Positions 22,517 through 33,060 of a DNA stretch of 64,000 bases are shown here, piece after piece. Source of the DNA: Fusarium oxysporum f. sp. lycopersici 4287 (Eukaryota; Ascomycota; Sordariomycetes; Hypocreales; Nectriaceae). Under the pieces are notes generated by a model. It was not told the origin of the DNA. It searched no databases and worked only from the letters and a program-made list of their open reading frames with translations. How positions within the stretch are numbered: the first letter of the stretch is position 1; each line of letters begins with the position of its first letter. The stretch lies in contig NC_030998.1 of NCBI RefSeq assembly GCF_000149955.1, positions 756,699 to 820,698 on the forward strand, given 5' to 3'. Both the position numbers and the translations under genes were made by a program.

Positions 22517-23788
22517 ATGAAGACCTCAAACCTCACACATATGGCCAAGCTGCTGCTGCCGCGGGCAAGCAGGCAGAAGGGCGTCCTTCTTGCCATGGGC
22601 ATCTTGGTAATATTTGGACTGATAACACATACCTGGGGATTTTATTTCGAACCTCCCAGCCTTCTGTCGTATCGGTACGTCGCGCCAGTGGCTCAAATGC
22701 CTCCCAGCATTCCAGCGAAATGTCGCTAACAAAATAATCCGCTTGCAGTACAACACGAAGGTCAAACCCGCATCAAGTGAAGCTCGCGTCGCACACGTCG
22801 AATTTAATGCATGATCTATGGAAGCCTTTTCTTCTCGACATTAATGCGACAAGCTTTTCAACAGATGAGGGGTACCTTTACGAGGTGCCCAAGGAGAACG
22901 AGAACTGGGCGAAGCCATTGGGCAAGAAGCTCCTCATTTTGGATGTTGACACTCGATTGGACAAGGGACCTGGCGCTGTGATGAATGACTCGGCGCTGGA
23001 TTACAAGGAAATGAAGGGACGAACTGGTGGAATTATGAACCATTATCTCTATGGTATGATCTTGTTTCGCTGCGGGGAGAAGGAAGCTCGGCTAACAGAC
23101 TCCAGCGATGATTCATGGCTATGACTACAAATTTGTCCGAGCCCCCAATTATCCTAAGCGACACCAGACATGGGTTAAGGTCCCAATGATCCGAGAAGCG
23201 CTCAAGTCCCACGATTTCGTTGTTTTCCTCGACGCCGACGCAGAATTCATGTACCCCCAGGTACCATTCGAATGGTTAATGAAGCTATGGAACATCACAG
23301 ACAAGACACTTCTTGCGCTAGCAAACGATCCCGATTCTCCACGAAACCGCGACGAAAAGGGCAAGGTTATGCAGAACACCGGCTTCATGATCGCCCAGCA
23401 GAGCAACCGAACACAAGAACTCTTCGACGACTGGGAGCAATGTCCAAGCGAGAAGAAATACAAGGGCTGTCAGCGATGGGCCAACGACTGGGCACACGAG
23501 CAAGCGGCATTCTCCAATTACGTACGATACAGCTATAACCAGACCCAAGACATTGGCACGATACCATGCATGGACGGGAATGGCGCTCCGTATATTGGAG
23601 ATAAGACTTGTGGCGGAGTCTTCATCCGTCACCATTGGTTCCGCAAGGATGACCCTGCAAAGGATCTCCAACGATTGATCCTCGAGGCTTTTGTGAGTCG
23701 GTTACATGCAGGATTTCACAATGAGATACGAGACAATTTCTTAGATGCGAGTCGACATACGTACCCGCTCAACCATTTAGTCTTTTAA
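22517..23788 (+). CDS. Golgi glycosyltransferase, GT34 (Gma12/Mnn10) type
   Basis: Exons 22517-22674, 22749-23053 and 23106-23788, 381 residues. It is a type II membrane protein: a short basic N-terminus, then a membrane anchor (GVLLAMGILVIFGLITH). The catalytic domain has HGYDYKFVRA, the FVVFLDADAEFMYP block with the DxD metal/UDP- or GDP-sugar site at residues 197-199, VMQNTGFMIAQQS, and HEQAAFSNYVR, the order seen in fungal alpha-galactosyl/mannosyltransferases of the Gma12/Mnn10 family. These extend N- or O-linked glycans in the Golgi. ATG 22541 is a possible alternative start. The exact sugar donor cannot be told from sequence. Confidence 0.75.
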
Positions 23789-24724
23789 GCGTTAGTTGCA
23801 TATAGATAGATTTTAAATACGAGAAACGTTTTCATCAAGCACGCGACTCTTTTGGAGTGACAGACGATAAATGCATAATCAGGGGTCATGTCACGACGAT
23901 GGCGTTCTCCAGATTCAGCCCAAGAGGGCCGAGACAAGCTTTCATCTGTAAGGTCAAACCGTAAAAACCGTACCTGAGTTAACGTTACACCTCCTCGTAA
24001 GGCTCGTATCCATCAACCCCCCCTTGTCACATGCTTTCCGGCAAGGGAAAAGCACAGCCGCTGACATTATGAAATTAGAACGAGGTGTTAGCAAATCAAA
24101 GCCTCTGTCTGCAAGTTTCCACGGGCCGAAACGCCATGATACTCCACTTAGCCGGCATTATTTCCGCTCTGAAGTGCTTGACCGTTTTGTACGACGGCCC
24201 CTTGTCCTTGTCCCTGCGTCAGATCATATTGTGGACACGCGAGGGCTGAGTTCTGTGGAGTAATGTCAGCAGGTTTGGATTGGTACGGATATATACGATG
24301 AATCAATGCCAAGTGATATTCAGATGAGTTGAAGGAGTTTATAGGATTGGAATGCTGTAAGTGATTGCGACGATGATTACAAGTCAGGACGGTGTCAGAA
24401 AAGGGTCATTGTGGCAGGTCATATTCCTCCGGAAGGAAGAAGGATGACTGCAGCTAATGACCTGATCCGGCGATTGCTGTTTCTGGTTGTTTACTGCCGC
24501 AGTCGTATAGCAAAGCATTTGGAGTTCTGTGACTGATTAAATATGGCATTCAGAAGGCGGCTTCGGGTAATAATGAGAGAAGTGTACTGATATTGTGATT
24601 CGTATACAAAGTTCCAATCTCAAAATAACTCACAAACCCGAGAAACCTGACGCGCTACCGTGTATCGTTAAAGAATATATACAGACGAACTGAAACACCA
24701 ACAAAGGCTAGCGACTCCACCGCT
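23789..24724. other. Intergenic, 0.9 kb, convergent
   Basis: Lies between the 3' ends of the GT34 gene and the But2-domain gene. No coding region, RNA or repeat recognised. Confidence 0.45.
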
Positions 24725-25282
24725 CTAGCTGATAACAATACGAGGACCAGACTTAGCTGGGTTCCAGTAGATGGCATCAAGATCGTAGACACCAACAAGC
24801 TCAAGCCCCTCAACAGTACCAGGCTTCTTACAATCCGTCTTCTGGGTCATGTACGGACCATAAGTAGCCTCCCAGGTCGCAAAACCACCAACCTTGACAT
24901 CCATGCGTCCCAGGTGGACATTGCGCTGGTTACCAGGACCCCAGCCGGCACGAGGTCCAGGAGCGGGTGCAAGGCTAGAGTAGAGATCAAGCTTCTTGCT
25001 GCCAATGACGTTCTCACCAGGAGCGAGGTAGAAAGCGAATTGGCATTGCTTACCCCTGGCTGCTTCAGGGTACTTGAATGTGAGGAGGGTTGTGATGTCG
25101 TTACCGCCATTGGTGGGGGCTTTGGTAACGCGGCCTTCGTCTGTGTCGTAGATTGCCCCGTTGTTGATGTTGTAGGTGTGGATTTCAGAGGGGGTGAAGT
25201 AGTCGTTGCTGCGGGGCTCGACAGGAGCAGCGAGGCCAGTAGTGGCGATGGCGAGGATGGAGAAGATGGTTTGAGCAAGCAT
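24725..25282 (-). CDS. Secreted But2 C-terminal-domain protein
   Basis: Intronless, 185 residues from the ATG at 25282; an in-frame upstream extension to 25387 is probably 5' UTR because the signal peptide (MLAQTIFSILAIATTGLAAP) begins at 25282. The mature part matches the fungal But2 C-terminal domain: PSEIHTYNINNGAIYDTD, DITTLLTFKYPEAARGKQC, the two-cysteine beta sandwich, and DLDAIYWNPAKSGPRI at the end. Domain proteins of this type are abundant extracellular or cell-wall-associated antigens in ascomycetes. Despite the name, no ubiquitin-related role follows for the secreted forms. Confidence 0.82.
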   Translation of the reverse strand: MLAQTIFSILAIATTGLAAPVEPRSNDYFTPSEIHTYNINNGAIYDTDEGRVTKAPTNGGNDITTLLTFKYPEAARGKQCQFAFYLAPGENVIGSKKLDLYSSLAPAPGPRAGWGPGNQRNVHLGRMDVKVGGFATWEATYGPYMTQKTDCKKPGTVEGLELVGVYDLDAIYWNPAKSGPRIVIS

Positions 25283-26932
25283 TTTGAAGGTGAAGATCAC
25301 ACTTGGCGATGGAAGACTGGAAGAGTGGATGTGATTATTGTTTGATGTCTGAATTGAGAGTGTGTTTGAGATGATGAGAAGACTCAATTGACGAGGAAAT
25401 ACCGCATCTTCTTATACACGATGGCTTCATGCAGCAATCTTCAGCTCATCACACTTACAATACACAGCACTTCCTGCTCTGCCTCGCGACAAACTCAATT
25501 AGCCTAACAATCCCTCGAAATAGCATCTCTCGCAGTCTAGCAACACCCAAAAGAGAATAAGCTTAATCAATACAGCCCAGCCTCCCTACTCAGCCTTTCC
25601 TTCAGAAGCCTCTTCTTCCTCGAGGCGTCCAAACATTACGGCGCGATGACATTTTGGCGTGCGCCAAGCCAATCAGCGTTCAGGATATTTTGGTGAAAGT
25701 GGCATGTGGTCCGGTCTTTGACGGAGCTTCAACTCTGAGCTGAGAGCTATGGCTTGCATTCATTGATGAATGACCTGCGGGAGTGGGGAAAAGGTTCGCC
25801 ATTTTTGGAACCTCTGTGGAGAAGATTGATGGCTTGGCCTCAATGACAAGCTCAGCTCTACGCCTTGTTCTATGACAGCTCCAATGGTATTGAAGAAAAC
25901 GTCGATATTCCGCTCAGCTGCGGAGAGAAGCTTAAAAATGTCTTGGACTCGACTGTAAGGGTCATAAAATATTGTGAGTTTAGGACGTAAAAAGGACTTT
26001 GGTCTTGTTGATTGCAAGAAGTGAAGTTGGCGGTGAACTCTGGTCTCTAGATGGCGGAGCTAGGAGGCTGGGAATTTAGTTGAGGGATATCTATTTTAAA
26101 AAGAAGCCGTCTGTTTTAGCACAAACGTATCAAATTGACAAGTTCATCTTGTGGCGGCCCCTCCAACGAAGAACTATTTGAAAATAATTTTAGTGACAGG
26201 GCAGATCGTAATGTTTGTTTATAAATAATATTCGTCGCTAATGCTGCAACTCTTAGATAAAACCTGAAAGTAGTGTTCCATAATTCTGGTAGATATAATG
26301 ATAGGAAAGTGAAACATGTAAATGACAAAACGGCATTCCATGTGGTGAATATCTGGGATGGCCATGTTCAAGCCAAGTACATTATAGATCCATTACATGT
26401 TCCAGGTCTTCAATCTTCAAATTATCAAAGTAAGTACTCAAGTTCTGAGATCAGCCTGGTTCAGCTTTAATATTACAGGATTTCTTTCCATTTGTCAAAG
26501 AGCATGGAGAAGATAATATATATTAAACATCATGGTTATATAGGGTAGCGATATTATCTTATCGATAGTATGATAGAGTGAATTCCATGACGCCACTGAT
26601 AACAGCTTCTTATCTCTTATCCTTTATCGCTCATCACTCTTAGGACCAAGAAATCTGATTCAGCCCAACAAGGCGAAGTTAGCGCACGGAGGCGGATTAA
26701 TTGTCACCGATAATGCCGATCGGAGCGCTGCGTGACACCAGATGAGGCTAGAAAGACGACAGATCGGTGGGTCTTTACTTGTTTCGATGTTACGCTGACA
26801 AGCCAACATTCATGCTCACATTCCGCCAAGAATTATATATAAGTGTCCAAGATCCCATGATAATCTAGGTATCAGCCAAAGTAACTCATTCAAATTAAAA
26901 ACAACCTTCTTATATCATAAATCTAAGTCAAA
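25283..26932. other. Gene-poor, partly AT-rich region of 1.65 kb
   Basis: The But2 promoter lies at the left (CT/GA-rich). From about 26080 to 26600 the sequence is AT-rich with poor coding character, perhaps mutated mobile-element debris, although no terminal repeat or domain survives. TATATATAA at about 26834 is a plausible TATA box for the gene at 26933. Confidence 0.45.
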
Positions 26933-27667
26933 ATGAGCAAGTCCTACGACCGTCTCTCAGCAAACGACAACATGCAGCCATCCAACACTGTCTTTGAAGT
27001 CGACTTCAAGTGGAAGAGGATGAAGGCTTTAGTGTCAGAGAAAGACCCTCAGACGAGCAACACAACACCCAAATACATAGTCGACTATCATGCCTTCAAA
27101 TGCACCACCCTCGTCTTCCATCCCTACGAAGACCCTGAAGCTGTAATTGGGACTGGTACACTTCACCCCGTCACAATCCACGCAGACTACGAGCTCCACG
27201 GCCAAAAAGGCACTATCAAAGCACTAAAGCGCTTCATGACATTATACACCCACCTATCATACAACTACTCCAACAGTCCAGACGGAACACCAGCTGCTAT
27301 GACATGGACCAGTGCCAGTAGCTTCAAGACATGGGATTTTATCTGTCTCGACGAGCAAGAGTCTGCAGTGGCCAAGTTTTCTGCCAACTGCTGGTCTCTG
27401 AACAATGTCGGATGTGTCGAGTTCCTAGGGCCCAAGGCCAATGATCCGGCGGCAAGAGAAGAGATCTTGGTAACTGGTATGACATTGTTTTATCAGATGG
27501 TCCTCCGTGCCACCAACTTTCTATCTCTTGGGGGTGCTATCTTTGCAAGGCCCGGGCCACTGGATAAGGAGGCAGCGCCCAAGAGACCAATGGAAAATGC
27601 GGACGGCAAGAGTATCAAGGAATTAGAAGCGACTTCAAGGATAGATCATGGGCTTGAGAAATCATAG
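26933..27667 (+). CDS. Conserved fungal hypothetical protein
   Basis: Intronless, 244 residues, good start context (GTCAAAATGAG). There is no signal peptide. The body alternates beta-type segments: FEVDFKWKRMKALV, YHAFKCTTLVFHP, AAMTWTSASSFKTWDFICLD, AVAKFSANCWSLNNVGCVEF, then REEILVTGMTLFYQMVLR and a hydrophobic helix LSLGGAIF. The TWTSxSSFKTWDF block is one I associate with a common unnamed ascomycete family. A tubby/LURP-like beta-barrel is conceivable from the pattern but not shown. No function is offered. Confidence 0.7.
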   Translation: MSKSYDRLSANDNMQPSNTVFEVDFKWKRMKALVSEKDPQTSNTTPKYIVDYHAFKCTTLVFHPYEDPEAVIGTGTLHPVTIHADYELHGQKGTIKALKRFMTLYTHLSYNYSNSPDGTPAAMTWTSASSFKTWDFICLDEQESAVAKFSANCWSLNNVGCVEFLGPKANDPAAREEILVTGMTLFYQMVLRATNFLSLGGAIFARPGPLDKEAAPKRPMENADGKSIKELEATSRIDHGLEKS

Positions 27668-28205
27668 TGTTTATCCAAACAAAGTATTACTTGGTAAAAT
27701 TTCTATCTTATCCCACATTAGCAGCTGAGAATAGTTATGAACATTATTGGGTTCGAATACCCTCGCCTGTAAAGTCTGTACCCATTCAGGAGCCATGTGG
27801 GACACGGTTCCGGATATGGCATGCACGTAAATGCTCAGTGCACTTACCTCTGCTGAAATCGTGGTGAGATTAATCAGATACAGAAAAGAATATAGCGTTC
27901 AAGTTGAAGCGGCAAAGGGTATGACATAAAATTGACAGGCAGTATGGAACAAAAGTATTTGAACACCTTTATCTAATATATCATGGCTCGGCCTCATCAA
28001 CCAGCCGATTCCCAGTTGGGATTGTTTATCTTTTACCACAGAGCATTCCAGGCTAGACGTCTTGCGGTTACAGTTCTCGGGGTTTCCCTAGCTGTTATGA
28101 TACTCCTCTGCTGGTAGATGCTCATAGACCGGCGGCTGATTCATGCTTTCTGTGTATTCATCTATATCTAACCTCGGCCGGCTCACCGTAAATACAGACA
28201 TAGCA
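27668..28205. other. Intergenic, convergent, nothing recognised
   Basis: 538 bases between the hypothetical protein gene and the broken F-box-family gene. Moderately AT-rich; no gene seen. Confidence 0.4.
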
Positions 28206-29819
28206 TTAAGGTTCGAGCTGGGCCTGGCGTTCGTAGTAAGCCATTAAATTGTCAATCCAGCGCCCAAATGTTGGAGGGCACTGTCTGAGATGGAAAGACA
28301 ATCTCGACCCGTCGCGTTCCCAGTCCTGTGATTCCCATTCAAGACGTTCTTGGATAAAGCTTTCGATATCAAGAGGCTGACCGGGATGGAAATTGGAGCA
28401 GATGAGCGGGACGCTGTCAATACTTTCCGAAATAGAGTGATGATCGATCAAGTACTTGAGTGCCTTTGAGAGGTGACCGCCCTGCCAACGGCGTTAGGGA
28501 GGTGCCCCATTGAATTGGTGAGGACGCATTCGAAACAGCTCTCGACTGGCTTGAATCGAAGCGTCGTGACGAAGCAGGATATTCTGGAAGGTGTCAGAAA
28601 AAAAGGTTTTGTCAGGTTCTCCATCGAGGCAAAGCGTGTACGAGTTGCCGGGCATTCCGGCGCCTGGCAATAAGATTGCTTCTTCTAGCCATATGGAAAT
28701 ACCTTTAACTGCATACTCAGGAATAATGTCTGCCCCATCGTTGTATTTAGTGCGATTGCCTCCACCAACACAGTAGTATGCAAGATGATCCCAACAGGGG
28801 TGGAAAGCGGCAGGGATGCGGCGGCATAGTTTGATGTGGCGATGTATTCTTAGCCTTGGATTGTATTGACAGAATTCAATGAGACCCATGGCGTGAGTTG
28901 AAGAGGAGCAGACAGCATATGCATCCTCGATGAGTGTGACACCTCGGAGTTGCTGCCTTTGCTCAACGGAAAGCTGACGAAAGAATCTGATTGCTACCGC
29001 AGCGGCAGAAAAACGATATTTCGCACGGAGCCCATGATTTCAATCCTTGACGCGCCGCCACATAGCACCATCCCTCAATAACCTTCCAACCCTTGTTAGA
29101 ACGGCTTTGGATGGGATGTCCCACGGATCCAAGCTTAGACCAAGGAGCTTTTGCTGATAGTGGGAGGCTATCCAGCTAGGAAATGCTTTGTCGAGGAGGC
29201 TAGCCAGTTTGAGGCCTTGACGCTCTCCTAGGAAACGGAGACTGAACGCGATAGCTTCCATTGCCATAGACGCGTTTTTACCCCATAGCCTTACCCGTTC
29301 ATCACCCCAGTCTCCAATTATGTCGCTTACATCACGACTTTCCTCCCAGTATTGAAAGGCATAGCCACTGAGGCCACTAGGATCTTTCTTGAAAAAGCCA
29401 CGGCTGCTATAGACCCTCTCCAGACGGTTCTTAAAATCCGGCATCAAATGCGGAAACTTCTCTTGTAATGCCGATTCCAGTTCGGGAGACATTTCAGTGC
29501 CTTGGAGATGATAAATGAGATCTGCCTTCAGAATACAAAGAAAGTGCGATAGGAACTGGTGGCGGCCAGCCCAAGCCCTCCACTCAGGTGAGAAGAAGGT
29601 GGAGAAGGAGATGTTGTTAAGCGTAAAAGGTAGATGTTTGGTGTGGTTTGCAATTGAGCGGCAGGTATACATCAACGAGAAGTCAAGCAGTTGACCGTCA
29701 GCGGTGGTGAGCTTTTCAGATTCGCTACTGAAGACATACCCTCCTTCCACGCGGAAGTAGTCCTGAAAGATCTTAATGCGCACATCGTACGGGAGCGTGA
29801 CGAGGTTGGGACGAGCCAT
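28206..29819 (-). pseudogene. F-box-like family gene interrupted by two stops
   Basis: A single uninterrupted frame of about 538 codons contains two stops: TGA at 29040-29042 and TAA at 28494-28496. The 5' part (259 residues) opens with an F-box-like motif (LVTLPYDVRIKIFQDYF) and LTTADGQLLDFSLMYTCRSI, typical of a large Fusarium family. Beyond the first stop the same frame continues with family sequence (YRFSAAAVAIRFFRQLS, then AMGLIEFCQYNPRLRIHRHI). Beyond the second it runs to a normal TAA at 28206 (DIESFIQERLEWESQDWERD). No frameshift was found. It is most likely a recently inactivated member; expression of the first 259 residues alone is possible. F-box proteins normally recruit substrates to SCF ubiquitin ligases. 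Confidence 0.75.
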
Positions 29820-30163
29820 GGTGAGTGGAACATACACGAACGTTGAGATAACAAGGAAGTGTCCGCCTCGGAAAAATACTTGGGCTGATTTAGAGGAATG
29901 AAGTTCGAGAGAGTGGGGAGAGACAGGTATTTATAAACGAGCGGGGAAGAATTGCTGCCTGGGGCTATATAGAACTCAGTTTGCAGCCAACTCCACCAAG
30001 GAAAAGCATAATTTGAGCACCAAGAGGTCAAGTAAATTCGGGGAACATCACTAGCTTTGAGAAATTCTGTCTGTGACTGATTCTAGTTATGTTTTCCAAG
30101 GAGTCCGGCGGCGAAATCAAGGCATCAGAGGCTCGACTTCTTGTTATGCGGAACTGTCACGTA
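29820..30163. other. Intergenic, nothing recognised
   Basis: 344 bases: promoter side of the F-box-like gene and 3' flank of the GFA-domain gene. Confidence 0.4.
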
Positions 30164-31336
30164 TTAATCCTTCTTCTCTGCATCCTCAAAGGCAATCCTC
30201 CTCCATGTTTTGGGATAACCTTTCTCGATCCGCCACCTTTCTGACGTGTCTTTCACCGACATGGCCAAGTCCTTTCTCCAGCCCCTCCCAAAATCCCACT
30301 CTCCCATCATCTTTGCACCAAGATGCCAAGTGAGAATACTCTCCGCACGAGCGCCCTCCGGGGCATGTAACAGTGCAACAGCGACGTCAATAACCTCTGG
30401 ACGATCGTCAACGGTGTAGAATACCGTCGCAGAGCAGCGCGAGCAGAAATATCTTTGAACGTCAGGCGAGCTTCGATAGATCGCGAGCGTGCCATAACGA
30501 GGGTCTCGGTCGGGATTATCAACTGCACTCTTCAGATCATGTGTATTTCGCGGAAAGTTGGATCCATTGGTCTTCTTGGGGAAGTCAATCTGTTGAGGCA
30601 TGACAAATGTCCAATTCATTATGTCAACGCCAACTGACAAGCGACATGAGGGGCATGGATCGAGTGTCGCAAGGTGTTTATGGGACTTTGGCTCGATATA
30701 CGACGGAATCGCATCAGCCTCCATGGTGGAGAAGTCCACGTTGCCGGGACGGAAGACAAGATCAACTCCCTTGCAATGGCAGCGAATAGGTATATCTGTA
30801 ACTGGAGGAACTTCAGACCTAGCATCTTGATTGGCGGCTGGCCAACCTTCGTCCAATTCTCCACCATCCTTAGGTCTCTCCATCCACCTGCGAGGCTTCT
30901 CCCTGTCACCATTCACATTCTGAAGCCACGGAGAAACGCCTCCATCGACCGTATCACCAACGAAGATTTGCCTCGTAAAGTTAATGAGGTTGTCAACATC
31001 AACATTATTCAAGACTCCCGTGAAAACGCCAAAGTTCTGGGGCTGGTCTTTGTAGTGAGCATCCCAGAACATCGGACATGAACATGAGCCGCAGAACAAA
31101 ATTTTGCAATTGGAGGTAAATTTGTAGGATTTCAGATCAGAGTTGTGAATCTCATCTGCTGAACCAGGCCAGTCTATGTTGCTGTTGTACATGGCGCCGG
31201 TAGCGTTTCGGCATGAGGTGCAGTGGCATACAGACGCAGGTAGAGGGAGTTTTGATCGGGGCACTTTGGTGGTGAAGGTATGCGCTTTGCAGAGGCACTG
31301 GGCCGTGAGGGTGATATTTTGATCCTCAGTAGTCAT
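30164..31336 (-). CDS. Double GFA (CENP-V) domain protein
   Basis: Intronless, 390 residues, in two similar halves. Each half has the GFA zinc-ligand arrangement. Half 1: AQCLCKAHTFTT, ASVCHCTSCRNATGAMY, ILFCGSCSCPMFWDA. Half 2: IRCHCKGVDLVF, LDPCPSCRLSVGVDI, RYFCSRCSATVFY. GFA/CENP-V proteins bind two zinc ions; the founding enzyme condenses glutathione with formaldehyde, but most fungal relatives have no proven substrate. No signal peptide is seen, so it is likely cytosolic. Both halves keep most cysteines, so both domains may bind metal. Fungal annotations usually read 'glutathione-dependent formaldehyde-activating enzyme-like'. Confidence 0.85.
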   Translation of the reverse strand: MTTEDQNITLTAQCLCKAHTFTTKVPRSKLPLPASVCHCTSCRNATGAMYNSNIDWPGSADEIHNSDLKSYKFTSNCKILFCGSCSCPMFWDAHYKDQPQNFGVFTGVLNNVDVDNLINFTRQIFVGDTVDGGVSPWLQNVNGDREKPRRWMERPKDGGELDEGWPAANQDARSEVPPVTDIPIRCHCKGVDLVFRPGNVDFSTMEADAIPSYIEPKSHKHLATLDPCPSCRLSVGVDIMNWTFVMPQQIDFPKKTNGSNFPRNTHDLKSAVDNPDRDPRYGTLAIYRSSPDVQRYFCSRCSATVFYTVDDRPEVIDVAVALLHAPEGARAESILTWHLGAKMMGEWDFGRGWRKDLAMSVKDTSERWRIEKGYPKTWRRIAFEDAEKKD

Positions 31337-32027
31337 CGTGTTTGTATTTCGAAATATTCCAACTGATAGGATGCTTTGTGAAAAAAGTCAAAATATGCAA
31401 TTGAAGAGTTCTTTGTGAAGTCGTTAACGGTAGCAGCATTAGGGACCGTGAACTTTGTACCCCGCCCCCAAGGGCGTGAATGATGACCAGAACCGCTCTT
31501 GTCGCACAATGACGTCGTTTGACGGTAGCAGCAAATTTCTTCAAGGCTTAGCCGTAGCTCATAACTATGCAGCCCCCAGGGAGCAAGATAACTTCTGATA
31601 TTAAACTAAGATGCCATAAATACCTAATCCAAGATCTACTAAATCTATACTAAATTATACCAACTTTACCTAAGTCTTTTATTACTTAGGATAGAGGTCC
31701 TAAGTTTTCGTGCCTCCGCTTGGCAGCCTGATTGAATCGATGTCCTCCAGGAAAAGCATCGAGCTTTTCAAATAGAGTGTTATGTTTTGGTTCGTGTGTA
31801 GTTTGTGACGCTTTATTGGCTTCTCCTGCACAGCCCCTGCACAGCCTCACGATGCTTTACTGCGAGGATTCCTCGCCCGACTTCTGTGGCTGACGTGATG
31901 CCGCCCCCAAGATAATGATAGCCTTTTAAACATCGCCTTGATGGAGGGTTATTTTAATATATAAATCTCAGTCATCCACACCTGAACTCAGTAGAAAATC
32001 TGATTTCACTAACATGCCACCACCAAA
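31337..32027. other. Divergent intergenic region with an AT-rich palindromic patch
   Basis: 691 bases between the GFA gene and the plus-strand hypothetical. At about 31590-31715 an AT-rich patch of CTAA/TTAG words holds two inverted repeats, CTAAGT/ACTTAG at 31672-31691 and CTTAGGA/TCCTAAG at 31686-31705. TATATAAA near 31958 may be the TATA box of the next gene. Confidence 0.45.
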
Positions 32028-32886
32028 ATGTCTGAAAAGACCAAATCCGCGTTCTTCGACTACACCGAAGCCTCATCCGCTGCACCGCCACCATTTAGCC
32101 AAGCCGTGTCTAACGCTGGGCCATCAACTTTCCAGAGTCGCTTCGCATCTATCACGAGACATGGACTTGATCGCATCAGGCTTGTCAACTTCTCCGAGGC
32201 CGAAATAGCGGCTGTCCACGAAATTGTAAGGACATATTGGGACCGCGGCATCGACAAGGTCTATCCGCAAGAGGCGTCGCGGGAGTTCAAGTTAGGAGGC
32301 TATGCATGGGGATATGACCCGAATGGTAACGAGCAAGCGATGATGTTGACGCTTCGGATACTGGAGGGTATGCATAGCTTGGGGTGGGTGATTTATTCGC
32401 CTATTGAGGTGACGAAGAGAGTCTCGACCAAAGGTGAGTAGACAAGGCATTTTTGCAAGCTGGGCGAGATATACTGACGTGTTAGATGCACTTATCTTCC
32501 GCAAAGTGAATCACATCCCCCCTCCCTGCGAATGGATAAACGTGTCTTTCCACGGCGGAGACAAACTGAAAATTCTCAACTTCCCGCCTTCAGATCTTGT
32601 CAACGACATCATGGCGACTTTCATGATTGACATACAACGACATGAGGTTACACCAGACCGCGCCAAGATCAAGTTTAAAGGATACCCATGGAGACCACTG
32701 GAATCCGATGGAGCTGAGACCCAACTGAAGTTGCTGGCGTTGCTTGAAATCTTGGAGCGCCACGGTTTCACGTTATACGCGAGGACAAGCGCGAGATTCA
32801 GCGATGAGACAAGTGAGTCGAATGTCTTGGTGTTTCAGAGACGAAGGGACTGGGTGGCGGGGAAGTCTCTGTACGATCAACTCTGA
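32028..32886 (+). CDS. Conserved fungal two-repeat hypothetical protein
   Basis: Exons 32028-32433 and 32486-32886 (GTGAGT donor, GTGTTAG acceptor), 268 residues. Two homologous modules of about 100 residues are visible. Each has a segment like RHGLDRIRLVNFSEAEIAAV or GGDKLKILNFPPSDLVNDIM, then an EFKLGGYAWGYDPN / KIKFKGYPWRPLESD element, then an ILEGMHSLGWVIY / ILERHGFTLYART helix. Each module ends in a strand followed by a LIFRK or LVFQR motif. This duplicated family is widespread in ascomycetes and I know of no assigned function. There is no signal peptide or membrane segment. Confidence 0.75.
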
Positions 32887-33060
32887 TCTCATGCACGAAC
32901 TGGCGATTGTTCGTATTTGCTGCTGTTCGAAACTTGATCTCACGAGATGATCCATCATGACCTGTAATAATCCTTCATCATTTCCATTGTAGAACGATAG
33001 ATTACTATTTCCTGATTCAACATTACGTTGTAGTCGATATATACCAAGGCTGTAGGAAAA

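Noticed and set aside
24914..25345. A 143-codon plus-strand frame opposite the But2-domain gene
   Set aside because: It is the mirror of a real coding region with a clear signal peptide and domain; its own translation has no recognisable feature.
28440..28500. CTAAC and GGCAG near the second stop of the F-box-like gene as branch point and acceptor of an intron
   Set aside because: The only nearby donor (GTCCTC) would give a 44-nt intron that breaks the downstream family frame, while the unspliced frame continues correctly.
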